In this document: piece after piece, positions 1-6,723 of the stretch
Layout: each line of letters opens with the position of its first letter
Position numbering within the stretch: the stretch's first letter is position 1
Assembly (NCBI GenBank): GCA_013289785.1
Contig: JABCZE010000081.1
Coordinates: forward strand, 1-6,985
DNA length: 6,985 nt
Reading direction: 5' to 3'
Origin: Vulcanimicrobiota bacterium
GTDB lineage: Bacteria > Vulcanimicrobiota > Vulcanimicrobiia > Vulcanimicrobiales > Vulcanimicrobiaceae
The notes under the pieces: generated by a model
What the model saw: the letters and a program-made list of their open reading frames with translations, nothing else
Told to the model about the DNA's origin: nothing
Database searches by the model: none
Program-made: the position numbers and the translations under genes

Positions 1-897
1 CTTGAAGACGAAGCCCGTAAACGCCGGGTCGCCTGGGTTGACTCCGGCGCGCGCCGACGGCGGCGGCGCCATCTCGATAAACTCGTCGAGAAAGAGCTGC
101 ACGCCGAAGTTCGTAACGGCGCTGCCAAAGAAGACCGGCGTCGTCGAACCGCGCAGCATGGCTGCGTTGTCGAACCGCTCTCCCGCACCGTCCAGCAGCT
201 CGATCGCCTCACGAAACTGTTCGTAAACGTGCTCGCTGACGAGTGCGCGCAAGGCTGGATCCGCAGCGTCGGTCACGCTGACCGTTGCGCGCGTTGCGCC
301 GTGGGCGGCGCGCTCGAAAAGATGCACGGCCTTCGTACGCCGATCGTAGACGCCCTTGAACTCCTCTCCGCTGCCCAGCGGCCAGTTTATCGGAAAGGCT
401 CCGATGCCCAGCACGCTCTCCAGCTCGTCGAGCAGCTCGAGTGGATCGCGGCTCGGCCGGTCGAGCTTGTTCATGAACGTGAAGAGCGGAATGCCGCGCT
501 CGGCGCAAATTGCGAAAAGCTTTTTGGTCTGCGGCTCGACGCCCTTGGCCGCATCGATCAGCATCACGGCGCTGTCGGCCGCTAGCAGCGTTCGATAGGT
601 ATCCTCGCCAAAGTCTTGGTGCCCCGGCGTGTCGAGAAGGTTGAGCGTATGGCCGCCGTACTCGAACTGCAGAACGGTTGAGGTTATGGAGATGCCGCGC
701 TCGCGTTCGAGCGCCATCCAGTCGCTGGTCGCCTGGCGCTGCCGCTTGCGCGCGGAAACCTGTCCGGCAACGTGGATGGCGCCGCCGTAGAGCAGCAGCT
801 TCTCCGTCAGCGTCGTCTTGCCGGCGTCGGGGTGCGAAATGATCGCAAAGGTGCGCCGCTTACGTACTTCGTCGAGAATCTTGGGGCCGTCCGTCAT
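1..897 (-). CDS. prfC: Peptide chain release factor 3 (RF3), N-terminal 299 codons, cut by left edge
   Basis: RF3 is the cytosolic translational GTPase that removes RF1/RF2 from the ribosome after peptide release. Reading the minus strand from the ATG at 897-895 gives an unbroken 299-residue frame that runs off the window; the family is usually about 530 residues, so the C-terminal part is missing only because of the edge. Visible motifs: P-loop SHPDAGKTT (21-29), the switch I region with [15 protein letters not shown] (58-72), switch II DTPGH (89-93), DAAKGVE (115-121) and the NKLD guanine-specificity motif (143-146). SDWM, GEDTYRT (97-103), INWPLG and TPVFFGSA are typical of RF3 rather than EF-G, LepA or TypA. 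The last visible residues, TGFVFK, begin domain II. The start overlaps the stop of the upstream gene as ATGA, and no clear Shine-Dalgarno precedes it, so translation is probably coupled. No missing G-domain residue was seen. Confidence 0.96.
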   Translation of the reverse strand, partial: MTDGPKILDEVRKRRTFAIISHPDAGKTTLTEKLLLYGGAIHVAGQVSARKRQRQATSDWMALERERGISITSTVLQFEYGGHTLNLLDTPGHQDFGEDTYRTLLAADSAVMLIDAAKGVEPQTKKLFAICAERGIPLFTFMNKLDRPSRDPLELLDELESVLGIGAFPINWPLGSGEEFKGVYDRRTKAVHLFERAAHGATRATVSVTDAADPALRALVSEHVYEQFREAIELLDGAGERFDNAAMLRGSTTPVFFGSAVTNFGVQLFLDEFIEMAPPPSARAGVNPGDPAFTGFVFK

Positions 898-1376
898 GGT
901 TTTACCGGCTGGTAGACGCGCAGCTCTACGCTCCCCGCCGCCTCGCGCATCATAACGATCTCCCCGCCCGCGTGGTAGAACTGCACGCTCGGCGGAATTC
1001 GAAACCGATCGTTACCTCGCCGCACGAACGCTTCACCGCGGTCGATCGAAATCGCGCAATCCGCGAACGATAGGTGAGCCGGCGGCGCGATCCAGACCGC
1101 ATTTTTCGGTAGCTGCGCGGCCACGTAACGCGCGGTTCCGGTGGATTTCGAGACTTGCGTCAAGCACTCGGGCAACGCCGACAAGGCCCACGGTGCGTCG
1201 CCGCTCAACGCCGCGGTTGCGCCACTTTGCGGGCGGCTCGCCGCGCCCGGTTTCGGCGAAACCCGCGCGTAGACCGAGGCGATCTTGAGGCGAATCAGGT
1301 CGCGGTTCACCCATGCCGCTACGATGACGCCGATACCAAGGACGATGACGGTCGACATTGCCAGATATTTTATCAC
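894..1376 (-). CDS. Single-span membrane protein of unknown function, 160 aa
   Basis: I do not recognise a family. The frame opens with GTG at 1376-1374, overlapping the upstream GH130 stop as GTGA; an in-frame ATG at codon 7 (1358-1356) is the alternative. The GTG is preferred because the overlap matches the architecture of the rest of the operon; neither start has a clear Shine-Dalgarno. Residues about 7-23 form one hydrophobic segment ([16 protein letters not shown]), followed by a basic stretch (R25, R29, K31), a Pro/Ala/Ser/Gly-rich linker (about 40-60) and a folded-looking domain (about 65-158) with only two cysteines, C71 and C107, which could form a disulfide if this part lies outside the membrane. 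The charge pattern leaves the topology ambiguous. It is probably a membrane-anchored accessory protein, co-translated with prfC on its downstream side. Real coding is supported by tight packing between two recognised genes in the same orientation. Confidence 0.75.
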   Translation of the reverse strand: MIKYLAMSTVIVLGIGVIVAAWVNRDLIRLKIASVYARVSPKPGAASRPQSGATAALSGDAPWALSALPECLTQVSKSTGTARYVAAQLPKNAVWIAPPAHLSFADCAISIDRGEAFVRRGNDRFRIPPSVQFYHAGGEIVMMREAAGSVELRVYQPVKP

Positions 1377-2491
1377 GTGGCGCCGGCCGGCGGCTCTTCG
1401 ACAAACAGACGCGCGGCCCCAACGGCATAATCACCCATCCCGTAGTAGACGTCGAAGACGTTGTCGCCGAGATCGGGGCGCGGGTCGAGGCCGGTTGGAA
1501 AGACCACGTTATCGACGACTCCCTTGAGCTCTTCGTCCGATTCGGGCGTGAGAACCGGTTGCGGCGAGCGGTAGAGGATGCGATCCGGCCGCTCTAGGTC
1601 GTGGACGACGATGCCGGCGGCGTACCGCAGTGAAGGGCGTTGCCCCCCGCCGCCCATCGAGTCCACGCCGTGAAAGAGCGCGAGCCATCCCGTCGTTCCG
1701 CCGAGCGTGACTCGCACCGGCGGCGTGCCGGCGCCGATCTTGATCGATCCCCAGTTCGCATCGGGGGAAAGCACTTGGCGGCTCTCAACGACGTTGCAAA
1801 GATTGCTGCGATCCTTGAGCACGGGGGCGACCGGTACGTAGCCGATCCTGATCGATTCGCGGTCTTCGAAGGGCATGCGTTCGATCATCGGGATGGCGGC
1901 TCGGCCGTCGACGCTGGAAAGATGCAACATGGGACGATGGTAAAAGGCGAAACACTTGCGGCCCTTCGGCGACAGCACGGGCTCGGGGAAGAACGCCGCA
2001 TCTTTGTCGTCACCGACGACGTTTGCCGAGCCCGCGAATCGAACCGGGCCCAGCCGTTCCCAGTGATACGCATCGCTCGATATCGCAACCGCGATGCGCG
2101 GCCCATCCGGGCCAAACGCCGTGTACGCCATCAAATACGATTCGAGTAACGGGACGTAGGTTACGCGTGGGTCCTCGCAACCGTACCCGGGATGCGGCCG
2201 AAGTTCGTACGGCGCTTGCGGCTCGAGCGCAAAATCCAACCGTTGGCAATCGAATTTGCCGCTTTCGCCGGCGACGCGCACTATACGAACGCGCGAAATG
2301 TTTCCCTCGGCGACGCAGCGCGGGTAGATCAACAGTTCGCGGCCGGGAGCGCGGGTTGCCGCGGGGTTGAGAACTCCGCCGGCCTCGGTCGGCTCTCCGT
2401 CGGGCGTGAGAACGGTGCCCAGCCGCTCGACGCGTACCTGGAGCTGCTCGATTGAATCCGGCGTGCCCGACTGCTTGGGAGAGAGCATCAT
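1373..2491 (-). CDS. GH130-family glycoside phosphorylase/hydrolase (beta-mannoside-type), 372 aa
   Basis: GH130 enzymes are five-bladed beta-propellers, mostly phosphorylases that release mannose 1-phosphate from beta-linked mannosides, with some hydrolases. The family pattern is seen in order: NPA (42-44), YPR (56-58), CEDPR (105-109, where the Asp of the EDPR motif is, from family knowledge, the likely catalytic acid), MAYTA (121-125), SSDAYHW (138-144), DKDAAFFPE (162-170), FYHRP (183-187), GAGTPPVR (253-260), GWLALFHGVD (268-277), VVFPTG (329-334) and YYGMGD (349-354). The basic HR of FYHRP favours phosphate use, but substrate and phosphorylase versus hydrolase activity cannot be settled by eye. 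There is no signal peptide, so it is probably cytosolic, and the length is normal for the family. Two ATGs lie in tandem (2491-2489 and 2488-2486); a GGGG run sits two bases before the first and five before the second, so the second may be the true start. It follows the lipoprotein gene by 5 bases. No sugar transporter or other carbohydrate gene is visible nearby. Confidence 0.88.
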   Translation of the reverse strand: MMLSPKQSGTPDSIEQLQVRVERLGTVLTPDGEPTEAGGVLNPAATRAPGRELLIYPRCVAEGNISRVRIVRVAGESGKFDCQRLDFALEPQAPYELRPHPGYGCEDPRVTYVPLLESYLMAYTAFGPDGPRIAVAISSDAYHWERLGPVRFAGSANVVGDDKDAAFFPEPVLSPKGRKCFAFYHRPMLHLSSVDGRAAIPMIERMPFEDRESIRIGYVPVAPVLKDRSNLCNVVESRQVLSPDANWGSIKIGAGTPPVRVTLGGTTGWLALFHGVDSMGGGGQRPSLRYAAGIVVHDLERPDRILYRSPQPVLTPESDEELKGVVDNVVFPTGLDPRPDLGDNVFDVYYGMGDYAVGAARLFVEEPPAGAT

Positions 2492-2496
2492 TACCC

Positions 2497-2967
2497 CTAC
2501 GGCAGATAGGTCGTCGCAATCGGTTCGTCACTGGGCGTTACGACTTCGACTCGAACGCCTCGACGATATACTCGATTGGGAACGATCCAGAGCGTATACG
2601 TGCGGTATTGCGGCGACGGCTCGCCCGCATTGGCCGGTGCCTGTTCGAAAGCGACGACGCGAACGCGCACGGTGTTTGCGCCGATGGATTCGACGATCTG
2701 CTTGTAGCCCGTCCGGTCGTGCGGTCCCATGAGCAAGACCACGCCGAACTCGCCTTTGAAATGAATCGGCGCATGAATGCCGAGCTTGCCGAGGGTTACC
2801 TCATCGCGTACTATAAGGATTTGATTGCCCCCCAGAACGGTGGTTGTGCCTGCTGCGAGCGTATTTACGCGCACCTCACGACATCCGGCCAGCACGATGA
2901 GCCCCAAGGCTAGACCTGCCAGGGTCGACCTGCGCATCACGGCCGACCGCTTCGCCGTACGTCTCAT
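2497..2967 (-). CDS. Putative lipoprotein, possible PrcB-C-like domain, 156 aa
   Basis: The N-terminus has basic residues, a hydrophobic core and a lipobox ending LAGC, with the lipidated cysteine at residue 29, so the mature protein should be anchored by lipid outside the cytoplasmic membrane. ATG at 2967-2965 gives 156 residues; an ATG at codon 11 (2937-2935) would give a more typical short signal peptide (MRRSTLAGLA onward). Neither has a convincing Shine-Dalgarno. The mature part is beta-rich in appearance. The stretch about 77-132, with GVVLLMGPHDRTGY, a following VRVRVV strand, a Pro-containing loop and a TYTLWIVPN strand, resembles the pattern of the PrcB C-terminal domain (G...TGY, basic-hydrophobic strand, loop, T-x-P/hydrophobic-x-V-P). 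That resemblance is by eye only and is a hypothesis. It is the first gene of the minus-strand operon, diverging from ctaA. Confidence 0.78.
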   Translation of the reverse strand: MRRTAKRSAVMRRSTLAGLALGLIVLAGCREVRVNTLAAGTTTVLGGNQILIVRDEVTLGKLGIHAPIHFKGEFGVVLLMGPHDRTGYKQIVESIGANTVRVRVVAFEQAPANAGEPSPQYRTYTLWIVPNRVYRRGVRVEVVTPSDEPIATTYLP

Positions 2968-3011
2968 TTGTCATTGCCGTCCGGCCCGGGCAACGCTACG
3001 CTAAGGCTCGG
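2968..3011. promoter_or_regulatory. Divergent intergenic spacer between the two operons
   Basis: This 44-base spacer separates the start of the lipoprotein gene (minus) from ctaA (plus) and must hold, or lie next to, the start signals of both operons. It contains a perfect 8-base palindrome GCCCGGGC (2984-2991) and, at its right end, the ctaA ribosome binding site. TTGTCA at 2968-2973 resembles a -35 box, but no acceptable -10 element lies at normal spacing, so no promoter is assigned. The spacer is too short for two full non-overlapping promoters, so the promoters either overlap each other or extend into the 5' coding ends. Confidence 0.4.
3003..3006 (+). promoter_or_regulatory. ctaA ribosome binding site
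   Basis: AAGG lies five bases before the ATG at 3012 and supports that start; it is the clearest Shine-Dalgarno to an ATG in the window. Confidence 0.6.
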
Positions 3012-3938
3012 ATGAAACGCCTCCTCCGTCTCGCGCTGGCCACCGACTTCGTCGCCCTAATGACCGTCGTGCTGGGCAGTTGGACGCGCATCAACGGCGC
3101 CGGGCTCACGTGCCCGGATTGGCCGCTCTGTCGCGGGCAAATAATCCCGCTCATGACCGACGGTACCTTGTGGGAATGGACGCACCGCTTGCTTGCGTTT
3201 ACGGTGGCACCCCTGACGATCGCACTCGTGGTGGCCGCCTGGCCGGTCCGCTCCCGTTCGCCGTTCGTGGGTCCGACGCTGGCCGCGATCGTTACCCTTT
3301 TCATCGCTCAGGTGCTGCTGGGAGCAGAGACCGTCCGGCTGGGGAATGCGCCGTTCTCCGTCGTCCTGCACTGGGGAACCGCCATGGCCTTTATTGCGGC
3401 CCTTTCCGCGATGGCGGTGTTTGCCGCAGCCTCGCCCTCCGCCGGGATCGCGCCGCCGCACGACGCCACGCGGGCCTCGGGACGCCTTCGCTTCGTCTTG
3501 CTGACGACGACGACGATTGCATTTATTACGATGTGTATCGGCGCGTACGTAAGTTCCAGCGGCGCAGGCTTGGCCTGCCTGTCCATCCAGCAATGCGCCG
3601 GCAACATCATCGTTCACACGCCGGGTGAGTACGTGCAGATGCTGCATCGCGCCGCGGCCGCCACTACGCTGATCTTTGCCGCCGCGGCGCTGGCACTCGC
3701 ATGGGCCGGTCCGGCCTCGGCACGCGTGAGAGCAGCGGCCGGCGCGGGTGTGGCTTTGGTCTGCATTCAAGTCGTGCTCGGACTTCTCAACGTGGCGCTG
3801 CGACTGCCCGTCGAGCTGCGCGAAGCGCATGCCGTTAACGCGGCCTTTGTCTTTTTGGCTTTCTTCATCGCAACGGTCTTTGCGGCACTGGACGGAATGT
3901 CGAACCAGCTCGTCCTGAGCAAAGTCGAAGGGCGGTAG
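3012..3938 (+). CDS. ctaA: Heme A synthase (CtaA/COX15 family), 308 aa
   Basis: This integral membrane enzyme oxidises the C8 methyl of heme O to a formyl group, making heme A for cytochrome c oxidase. It has eight hydrophobic segments arranged as two four-helix halves. All expected ligands are visible: E55 and H58 in EWTHR (55-59), H120 (VVLH), H212 (QMLHR) and H273 (EAHA). Both extracytoplasmic cysteine pairs are present, C34/C40 (CPDWPLC) and C189/C195 (CLSIQQC), as in the Bacillus subtilis enzyme, whose length of about 306 residues is nearly the same. The ATG at 3012 is preceded by AAGG. It is the first gene of the operon, with ctaB 2 bases downstream. The final residues, about 298-308 (NQLVLSKVEGR), follow the last helix and look like the translation of a widespread interspersed repeat rather than family sequence; no functional residue is affected. 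Confidence 0.95.
   Translation: MKRLLRLALATDFVALMTVVLGSWTRINGAGLTCPDWPLCRGQIIPLMTDGTLWEWTHRLLAFTVAPLTIALVVAAWPVRSRSPFVGPTLAAIVTLFIAQVLLGAETVRLGNAPFSVVLHWGTAMAFIAALSAMAVFAAASPSAGIAPPHDATRASGRLRFVLLTTTTIAFITMCIGAYVSSSGAGLACLSIQQCAGNIIVHTPGEYVQMLHRAAAATTLIFAAAALALAWAGPASARVRAAAGAGVALVCIQVVLGLLNVALRLPVELREAHAVNAAFVFLAFFIATVFAALDGMSNQLVLSKVEGR
3908..3932 (+). repeat. Interspersed-repeat-like element forming the 3' end of ctaA
   Basis: The 25-base stretch starting GCTCGTCCTGAGC and ending AAAGTCGAAGGG matches, as I recall it, a short repeat found in many copies in diverse bacterial genomes (core TCCTGAGC-AAGTCGAAGG), whose translation gives peptides such as LVLSK-EG. GCTC (3908-3911) and GAGC (3917-3920) can pair as a small hairpin with a GTCCT loop. 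It encodes the last residues of CtaA before the TAG at 3936-3938. Only one copy is seen in the window, so its repetitive nature rests on recalled knowledge, not on local evidence. Confidence 0.5.
3927..3932 (+). promoter_or_regulatory. ctaB ribosome binding site, inside the repeat-like element
   Basis: GAAGGG ends eight bases before the GTG start of ctaB at 3941 and is the best Shine-Dalgarno for that gene. It is the 3' end of the repeat-like element in the ctaA tail, so the element appears to provide the signal. Confidence 0.55.
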
Positions 3939-3940
3939 CG

Positions 3941-4807
3941 GTGCTCGAACGCCTCGGCGACTATTACGAGCTTTCGAAGCCGCGCATCATCGCGCTGCTG
4001 CTGATTACCACGGCCGCGTCCATGGTGATGGCGGCGCGCGGAGTTCCCCCGCTGGGGCTGCTTTTTTGGACGCTCTTGGCCGGAGCGCTCGCGGCGGCAT
4101 CGGCCGGTGCATTCAACTGCGTCTGGGACGCCGACATCGATCGCGTGATGAAGCGCACTGCGGCGCGTCCGATCCCGCAAGGACGGATCTCGCGGCGTAA
4201 CGCGACGATCTACGCGGTGCTCGCCGGCGGCATATCCTTCGCACTCTTCTATCTTCTGGTCAATCCGCTCGCGGCTTGGCTCTCGCTGGCCGGAAACGCC
4301 TACTACGTCGTCATTTACACGATGTGGCTCAAGCGCATAACCCCGCTGAACATCGTGATCGGCGGAGCGGCCGGCGCAGTTCCCCCGCTCGTCGGATGGG
4401 CCGCGGTTACGCATACCATCGGTGCGCCGGCGCTCGGCCTCTTCGCCCTGATCTTTCTCTGGACGCCGCCGCACTTTTGGTCGCTGGCACTGATGACGGA
4501 ACTGGACTACGGCAAGGCCAACATTCCGATGCTGCCCAACGTTTACGGGCGCGAACGCACCAAACGCGAGATCATCTACTACAGCCTCGTGCTGGTCGCC
4601 GCGTCGCTCGCCCTCTACCCGCTTCACGTGATGGGTGCGCTGTATTTCGGCGCCGCGGCCGTGCTTGGCGGTCTTTTTATACTCGACGCCTGGCGAACGT
4701 GGCGCGAGCAGGCCGGCACGTACGAAGCGCGCAAGCTGTTTCGCTACTCACTTGTGTACCTGGCGCTGATGTGCGCGGTGATGGTGATCGACCGAATCGT
4801 CTCGTGA
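3941..4807 (+). CDS. ctaB: Protoheme IX farnesyltransferase (heme O synthase), 288 aa
   Basis: CtaB is a UbiA-superfamily polytopic prenyltransferase that adds a farnesyl group to protoheme IX to give heme O, the substrate of CtaA next door. The first metal-diphosphate motif is intact: N59, D63 and D67 in NCVWDADIDRVMKRT (59-73), followed by ARPIPQGRIS. The conserved YTMWLKR (126-132) with TPLNIVIGGAAGAVPP (134-149), WTPPHFW (174-180) and the second aspartate-type motif LDYGKANIPMLPNVYG (188-203) are all typical of the family. About nine hydrophobic helices are visible and the length is normal. The start is GTG at 3941, chosen because MLERLGDYYELSKPRI is the usual family N-terminus and GAAGGG lies eight bases upstream. 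It follows ctaA by 2 bases and its TGA overlaps the next start as GTGA, indicating coupled translation. Confidence 0.96.
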   Translation: MLERLGDYYELSKPRIIALLLITTAASMVMAARGVPPLGLLFWTLLAGALAAASAGAFNCVWDADIDRVMKRTAARPIPQGRISRRNATIYAVLAGGISFALFYLLVNPLAAWLSLAGNAYYVVIYTMWLKRITPLNIVIGGAAGAVPPLVGWAAVTHTIGAPALGLFALIFLWTPPHFWSLALMTELDYGKANIPMLPNVYGRERTKREIIYYSLVLVAASLALYPLHVMGALYFGAAAVLGGLFILDAWRTWREQAGTYEARKLFRYSLVYLALMCAVMVIDRIVS

Positions 4808-6132
4808 ACCGCCTGCTCGCGACGCTCGCGCTCGGCGTTTTTGCCGGGGCCCTCGACCTGAGCGTGCTCTCCCCGGCGCTGCCCGCACTCGGACGGGCGT
4901 TCACGGTGCAAACCGGCGACCTGGCCTGGATCTTCACGTTATATCTTCTCGTTACGGTCGTCTCGATTGCGGTCGCGGGCTCGATGGCGGACCGGTTTGG
5001 CCGGCGTCCGATCTATTTAATCTGCATCTCGCTCTTCGCCGCCGGAAGCATCGTCGCAATCCTTGCGCCAAACTATCCGGTTTTTCTTATCGCGCGCGCA
5101 ATTCAGGCGCTGGGCGCCGGGGGGATATTTCCCGTCGCCACCGCGGCGATCGGCGACGTCGTGCCGCCGGCGCGACGCGGAGCGGCGCTCGGCATCGTCG
5201 CCGCGACCTGGGGCTTTGCGGCGGTCATCGGTCCGACCATCGGCGGCTTGATCACGCATTATGTTTCGTGGCGCTACATCTTCGTGTTGAATCTTCCGCT
5301 GGCGGCGATCGTTTTTGCGATGGCACTCAAAGAAGTTCCGGCCAACGCGCCGCGGCAACGCGGAGCGCTCGACGTTGTGGGGCTCGTGTTGCTCTGCGGC
5401 GGCTTACTGGCGCTCATGGACGGACTGATTTCGTCGGAAGTTGTGATGGGACTCGCCGGCGTCGCGCTTCTCGTGGGCTTTGCATTTTGGGAGCGATCGG
5501 CGCGTAACCCGATCGTGCCGCTCGAGATTCTGCGCACGCCGCAGCTCGTCAGAACGTACGCGCTGGAGGTCGTCATCGGTATTTTGGAGGGCTCGCTCTT
5601 CTTCATACCCGCCGTGCTCGTTGCCGCAGAAGGTCTGTCGGCCGCGGCCGCCGGCTTCGTCGCCGCGCTTGGGGCATTCATGTTCGTCCTAGTCATTCCG
5701 GCATCGGGACGGGCGCTCGACCGAATCGGCAGCCGGGACGTGTTGCTTGCCGGTACGATCGTCAGCGAAATCGGCCTTGCGCTCTTCGCGCTCGGTTTCA
5801 ATTCATTACCGGTGGCAGTGATCGCCATCGTCATAGCGGGGGCTGGGTTTGGCGGACTGCTCGGCGCGCCGACGCGCTATATCGTTACCAACGAAACGCC
5901 CCAGCACGCTCGCGCGACCGCGGTGGGCTTGCTGAGCCAAGCCCTGATCGTCGGCCAAATCCTCGGCAGCTCGCTGGCCGGAGGCCTGATGAGCGCGGCG
6001 CAAACCGAGTTGGCGGGCTATCGCCACGCGTACTTGGCGTTCTGCGCCGTTGCGTTCGTCGCGCTCCTTCTGGCGGCGTGGTTGAAGCCACGGGATGAAG
6101 AACGCCGGCGACCGATCGAGGAAGCCGCGTAA
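4804..6132 (+). CDS. MFS transporter, 14-span DHA2/EmrB-QacA type, 442 aa
   Basis: This is a cytoplasmic-membrane, proton-coupled exporter by family. The reading frame stays open 176 codons upstream inside ctaB, but that extension is out-of-frame ctaB; the real start is GTG at 4804, overlapping the ctaB stop as GTGA. From there the N-terminus reads as a proper first helix with LDLSVLSPALP (17-27), including the TM1 acidic residue D18. Motif A is GSMADRFGRRP (59-69); the motif C region in helix 5 is GFAAVIGPTIGG (137-148); SWRYIFVLNLP (155-165) is typical of the DHA2 group. I count 14 hydrophobic segments, including the extra central pair at about 189-229. The substrate is unknown. Its coupling to ctaB suggests a role linked to heme or respiration, or it may simply be a co-transcribed drug-type exporter. 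No clear Shine-Dalgarno precedes the GTG. Confidence 0.9.
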   Translation: MNRLLATLALGVFAGALDLSVLSPALPALGRAFTVQTGDLAWIFTLYLLVTVVSIAVAGSMADRFGRRPIYLICISLFAAGSIVAILAPNYPVFLIARAIQALGAGGIFPVATAAIGDVVPPARRGAALGIVAATWGFAAVIGPTIGGLITHYVSWRYIFVLNLPLAAIVFAMALKEVPANAPRQRGALDVVGLVLLCGGLLALMDGLISSEVVMGLAGVALLVGFAFWERSARNPIVPLEILRTPQLVRTYALEVVIGILEGSLFFIPAVLVAAEGLSAAAAGFVAALGAFMFVLVIPASGRALDRIGSRDVLLAGTIVSEIGLALFALGFNSLPVAVIAIVIAGAGFGGLLGAPTRYIVTNETPQHARATAVGLLSQALIVGQILGSSLAGGLMSAAQTELAGYRHAYLAFCAVAFVALLLAAWLKPRDEERRRPIEEAA

Positions 6133-6140
6133 CCGCAGCC

Positions 6141-6713
6141 GTGAACAGCCGCGATCTCGCACGCCGGCGATGGACTTCTTCCGAACGCAGAATCGTTTGG
6201 CGCGGGCTCACGGGACGCTTCGCGCTGGCGATCGAGCCGCTGCTCGGGACGATCTTTATGGCGCTGCTGACGTGGGGCATCGTCTACCGCGCGCACCACG
6301 TACCGTCAGATGCGACGTTGATCAAGGTCGCATGGATCTTCGCCCTTGGGGCCGTCGTGTTTGCGGGATATTTCATCGCCGTGCTCGTGGCGCCGCTAGT
6401 CGCTTACGTCCAAACCTTCGCACCGATTTTCATCGCCGACGGATACGTGCGGTACCGCGAACCCGACGAACGCTCGCGCCCGGACGCGTGCGGCTACGCC
6501 GCCGTGCTCCTTGCGGATCGAGCCGTCGCCGGGGAATGGGAGTGGCTCGGCAGTCGCCGCTTATTTAACGCCACGATCCCGGCCCTCGTCGAGTTCTCGC
6601 GCTACGGAATCCATAAAATCGACGGTAAGTCGACCGGCTTGCTTCCCGACGAAGAGCTGCCGCTGCTTGCCATCGGCATCGCCACGCGCCACGGGCGACG
6701 GGCGGACCTCTAA
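6141..6713 (+). CDS. Two-span membrane protein with C-terminal soluble domain, unknown function, 190 aa
   Basis: I do not recognise a family. It begins with GTG at 6141, 8 bases after the MFS stop; a GAGGAAG at 6118-6124 is too far away to be a good Shine-Dalgarno, and the next in-frame ATG is only at codon 40, inside the first helix. A basic N-terminus (about 1-26, many Arg) precedes two hydrophobic segments (about 30-49 and 63-88), then a polar C-terminal domain (about 100-190) containing YVRYREPDER, GEWEWLG (131-137) and LVEFSRYGIHKIDGKSTG (149-166). By the positive-inside rule both termini should be cytoplasmic. It is the last gene of the ctaA operon and converges on the next gene, with 10 bases between stops. 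The frame is intact and the membrane-domain layout is credible, so the gene is probably real. Confidence 0.75.
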   Translation: MNSRDLARRRWTSSERRIVWRGLTGRFALAIEPLLGTIFMALLTWGIVYRAHHVPSDATLIKVAWIFALGAVVFAGYFIAVLVAPLVAYVQTFAPIFIADGYVRYREPDERSRPDACGYAAVLLADRAVAGEWEWLGSRRLFNATIPALVEFSRYGIHKIDGKSTGLLPDEELPLLAIGIATRHGRRADL

Positions 6714-6723
6714 GGCTTTTGAG

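Noticed and set aside
1381..1392. A perfect 12-base palindrome CGCCGGCCGGCG at the 3' end of the GH130 gene
   Set aside because: It encodes ordinary Pro-Pro-Ala-Gly codons, has no T run after it, and such GC palindromes are expected by chance at this base composition; not a terminator or a supported operator.
1640..2149. A 169-codon plus-strand open frame inside the GH130 gene
   Set aside because: Antisense shadow of a gene with all GH130 motifs, with no start signal and no recognisable protein features.
2968..2973. TTGTCA as a -35 box for ctaA
   Set aside because: No matching -10 hexamer at 16-19 bases; the nearest TA-containing site is too far away.
3057..3830. A 257-codon minus-strand open frame inside ctaA
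   Set aside because: Antisense shadow with an Arg/Gly/Gln/His-rich composition and no domain; ctaA has all its catalytic ligands on the plus strand.
3767..4627. A long minus-strand open frame (286 codons) across ctaA and ctaB
   Set aside because: Low-complexity Arg/Glu/Gln-rich shadow of two clearly recognised plus-strand genes, as is common in high-GC DNA.
4276..4803. A 176-codon N-terminal extension that would make the MFS protein 618 residues long
   Set aside because: It lies entirely within ctaB in another frame, is Arg-rich and not membrane-like, and the MFS family N-terminus begins exactly at the GTG at 4804.
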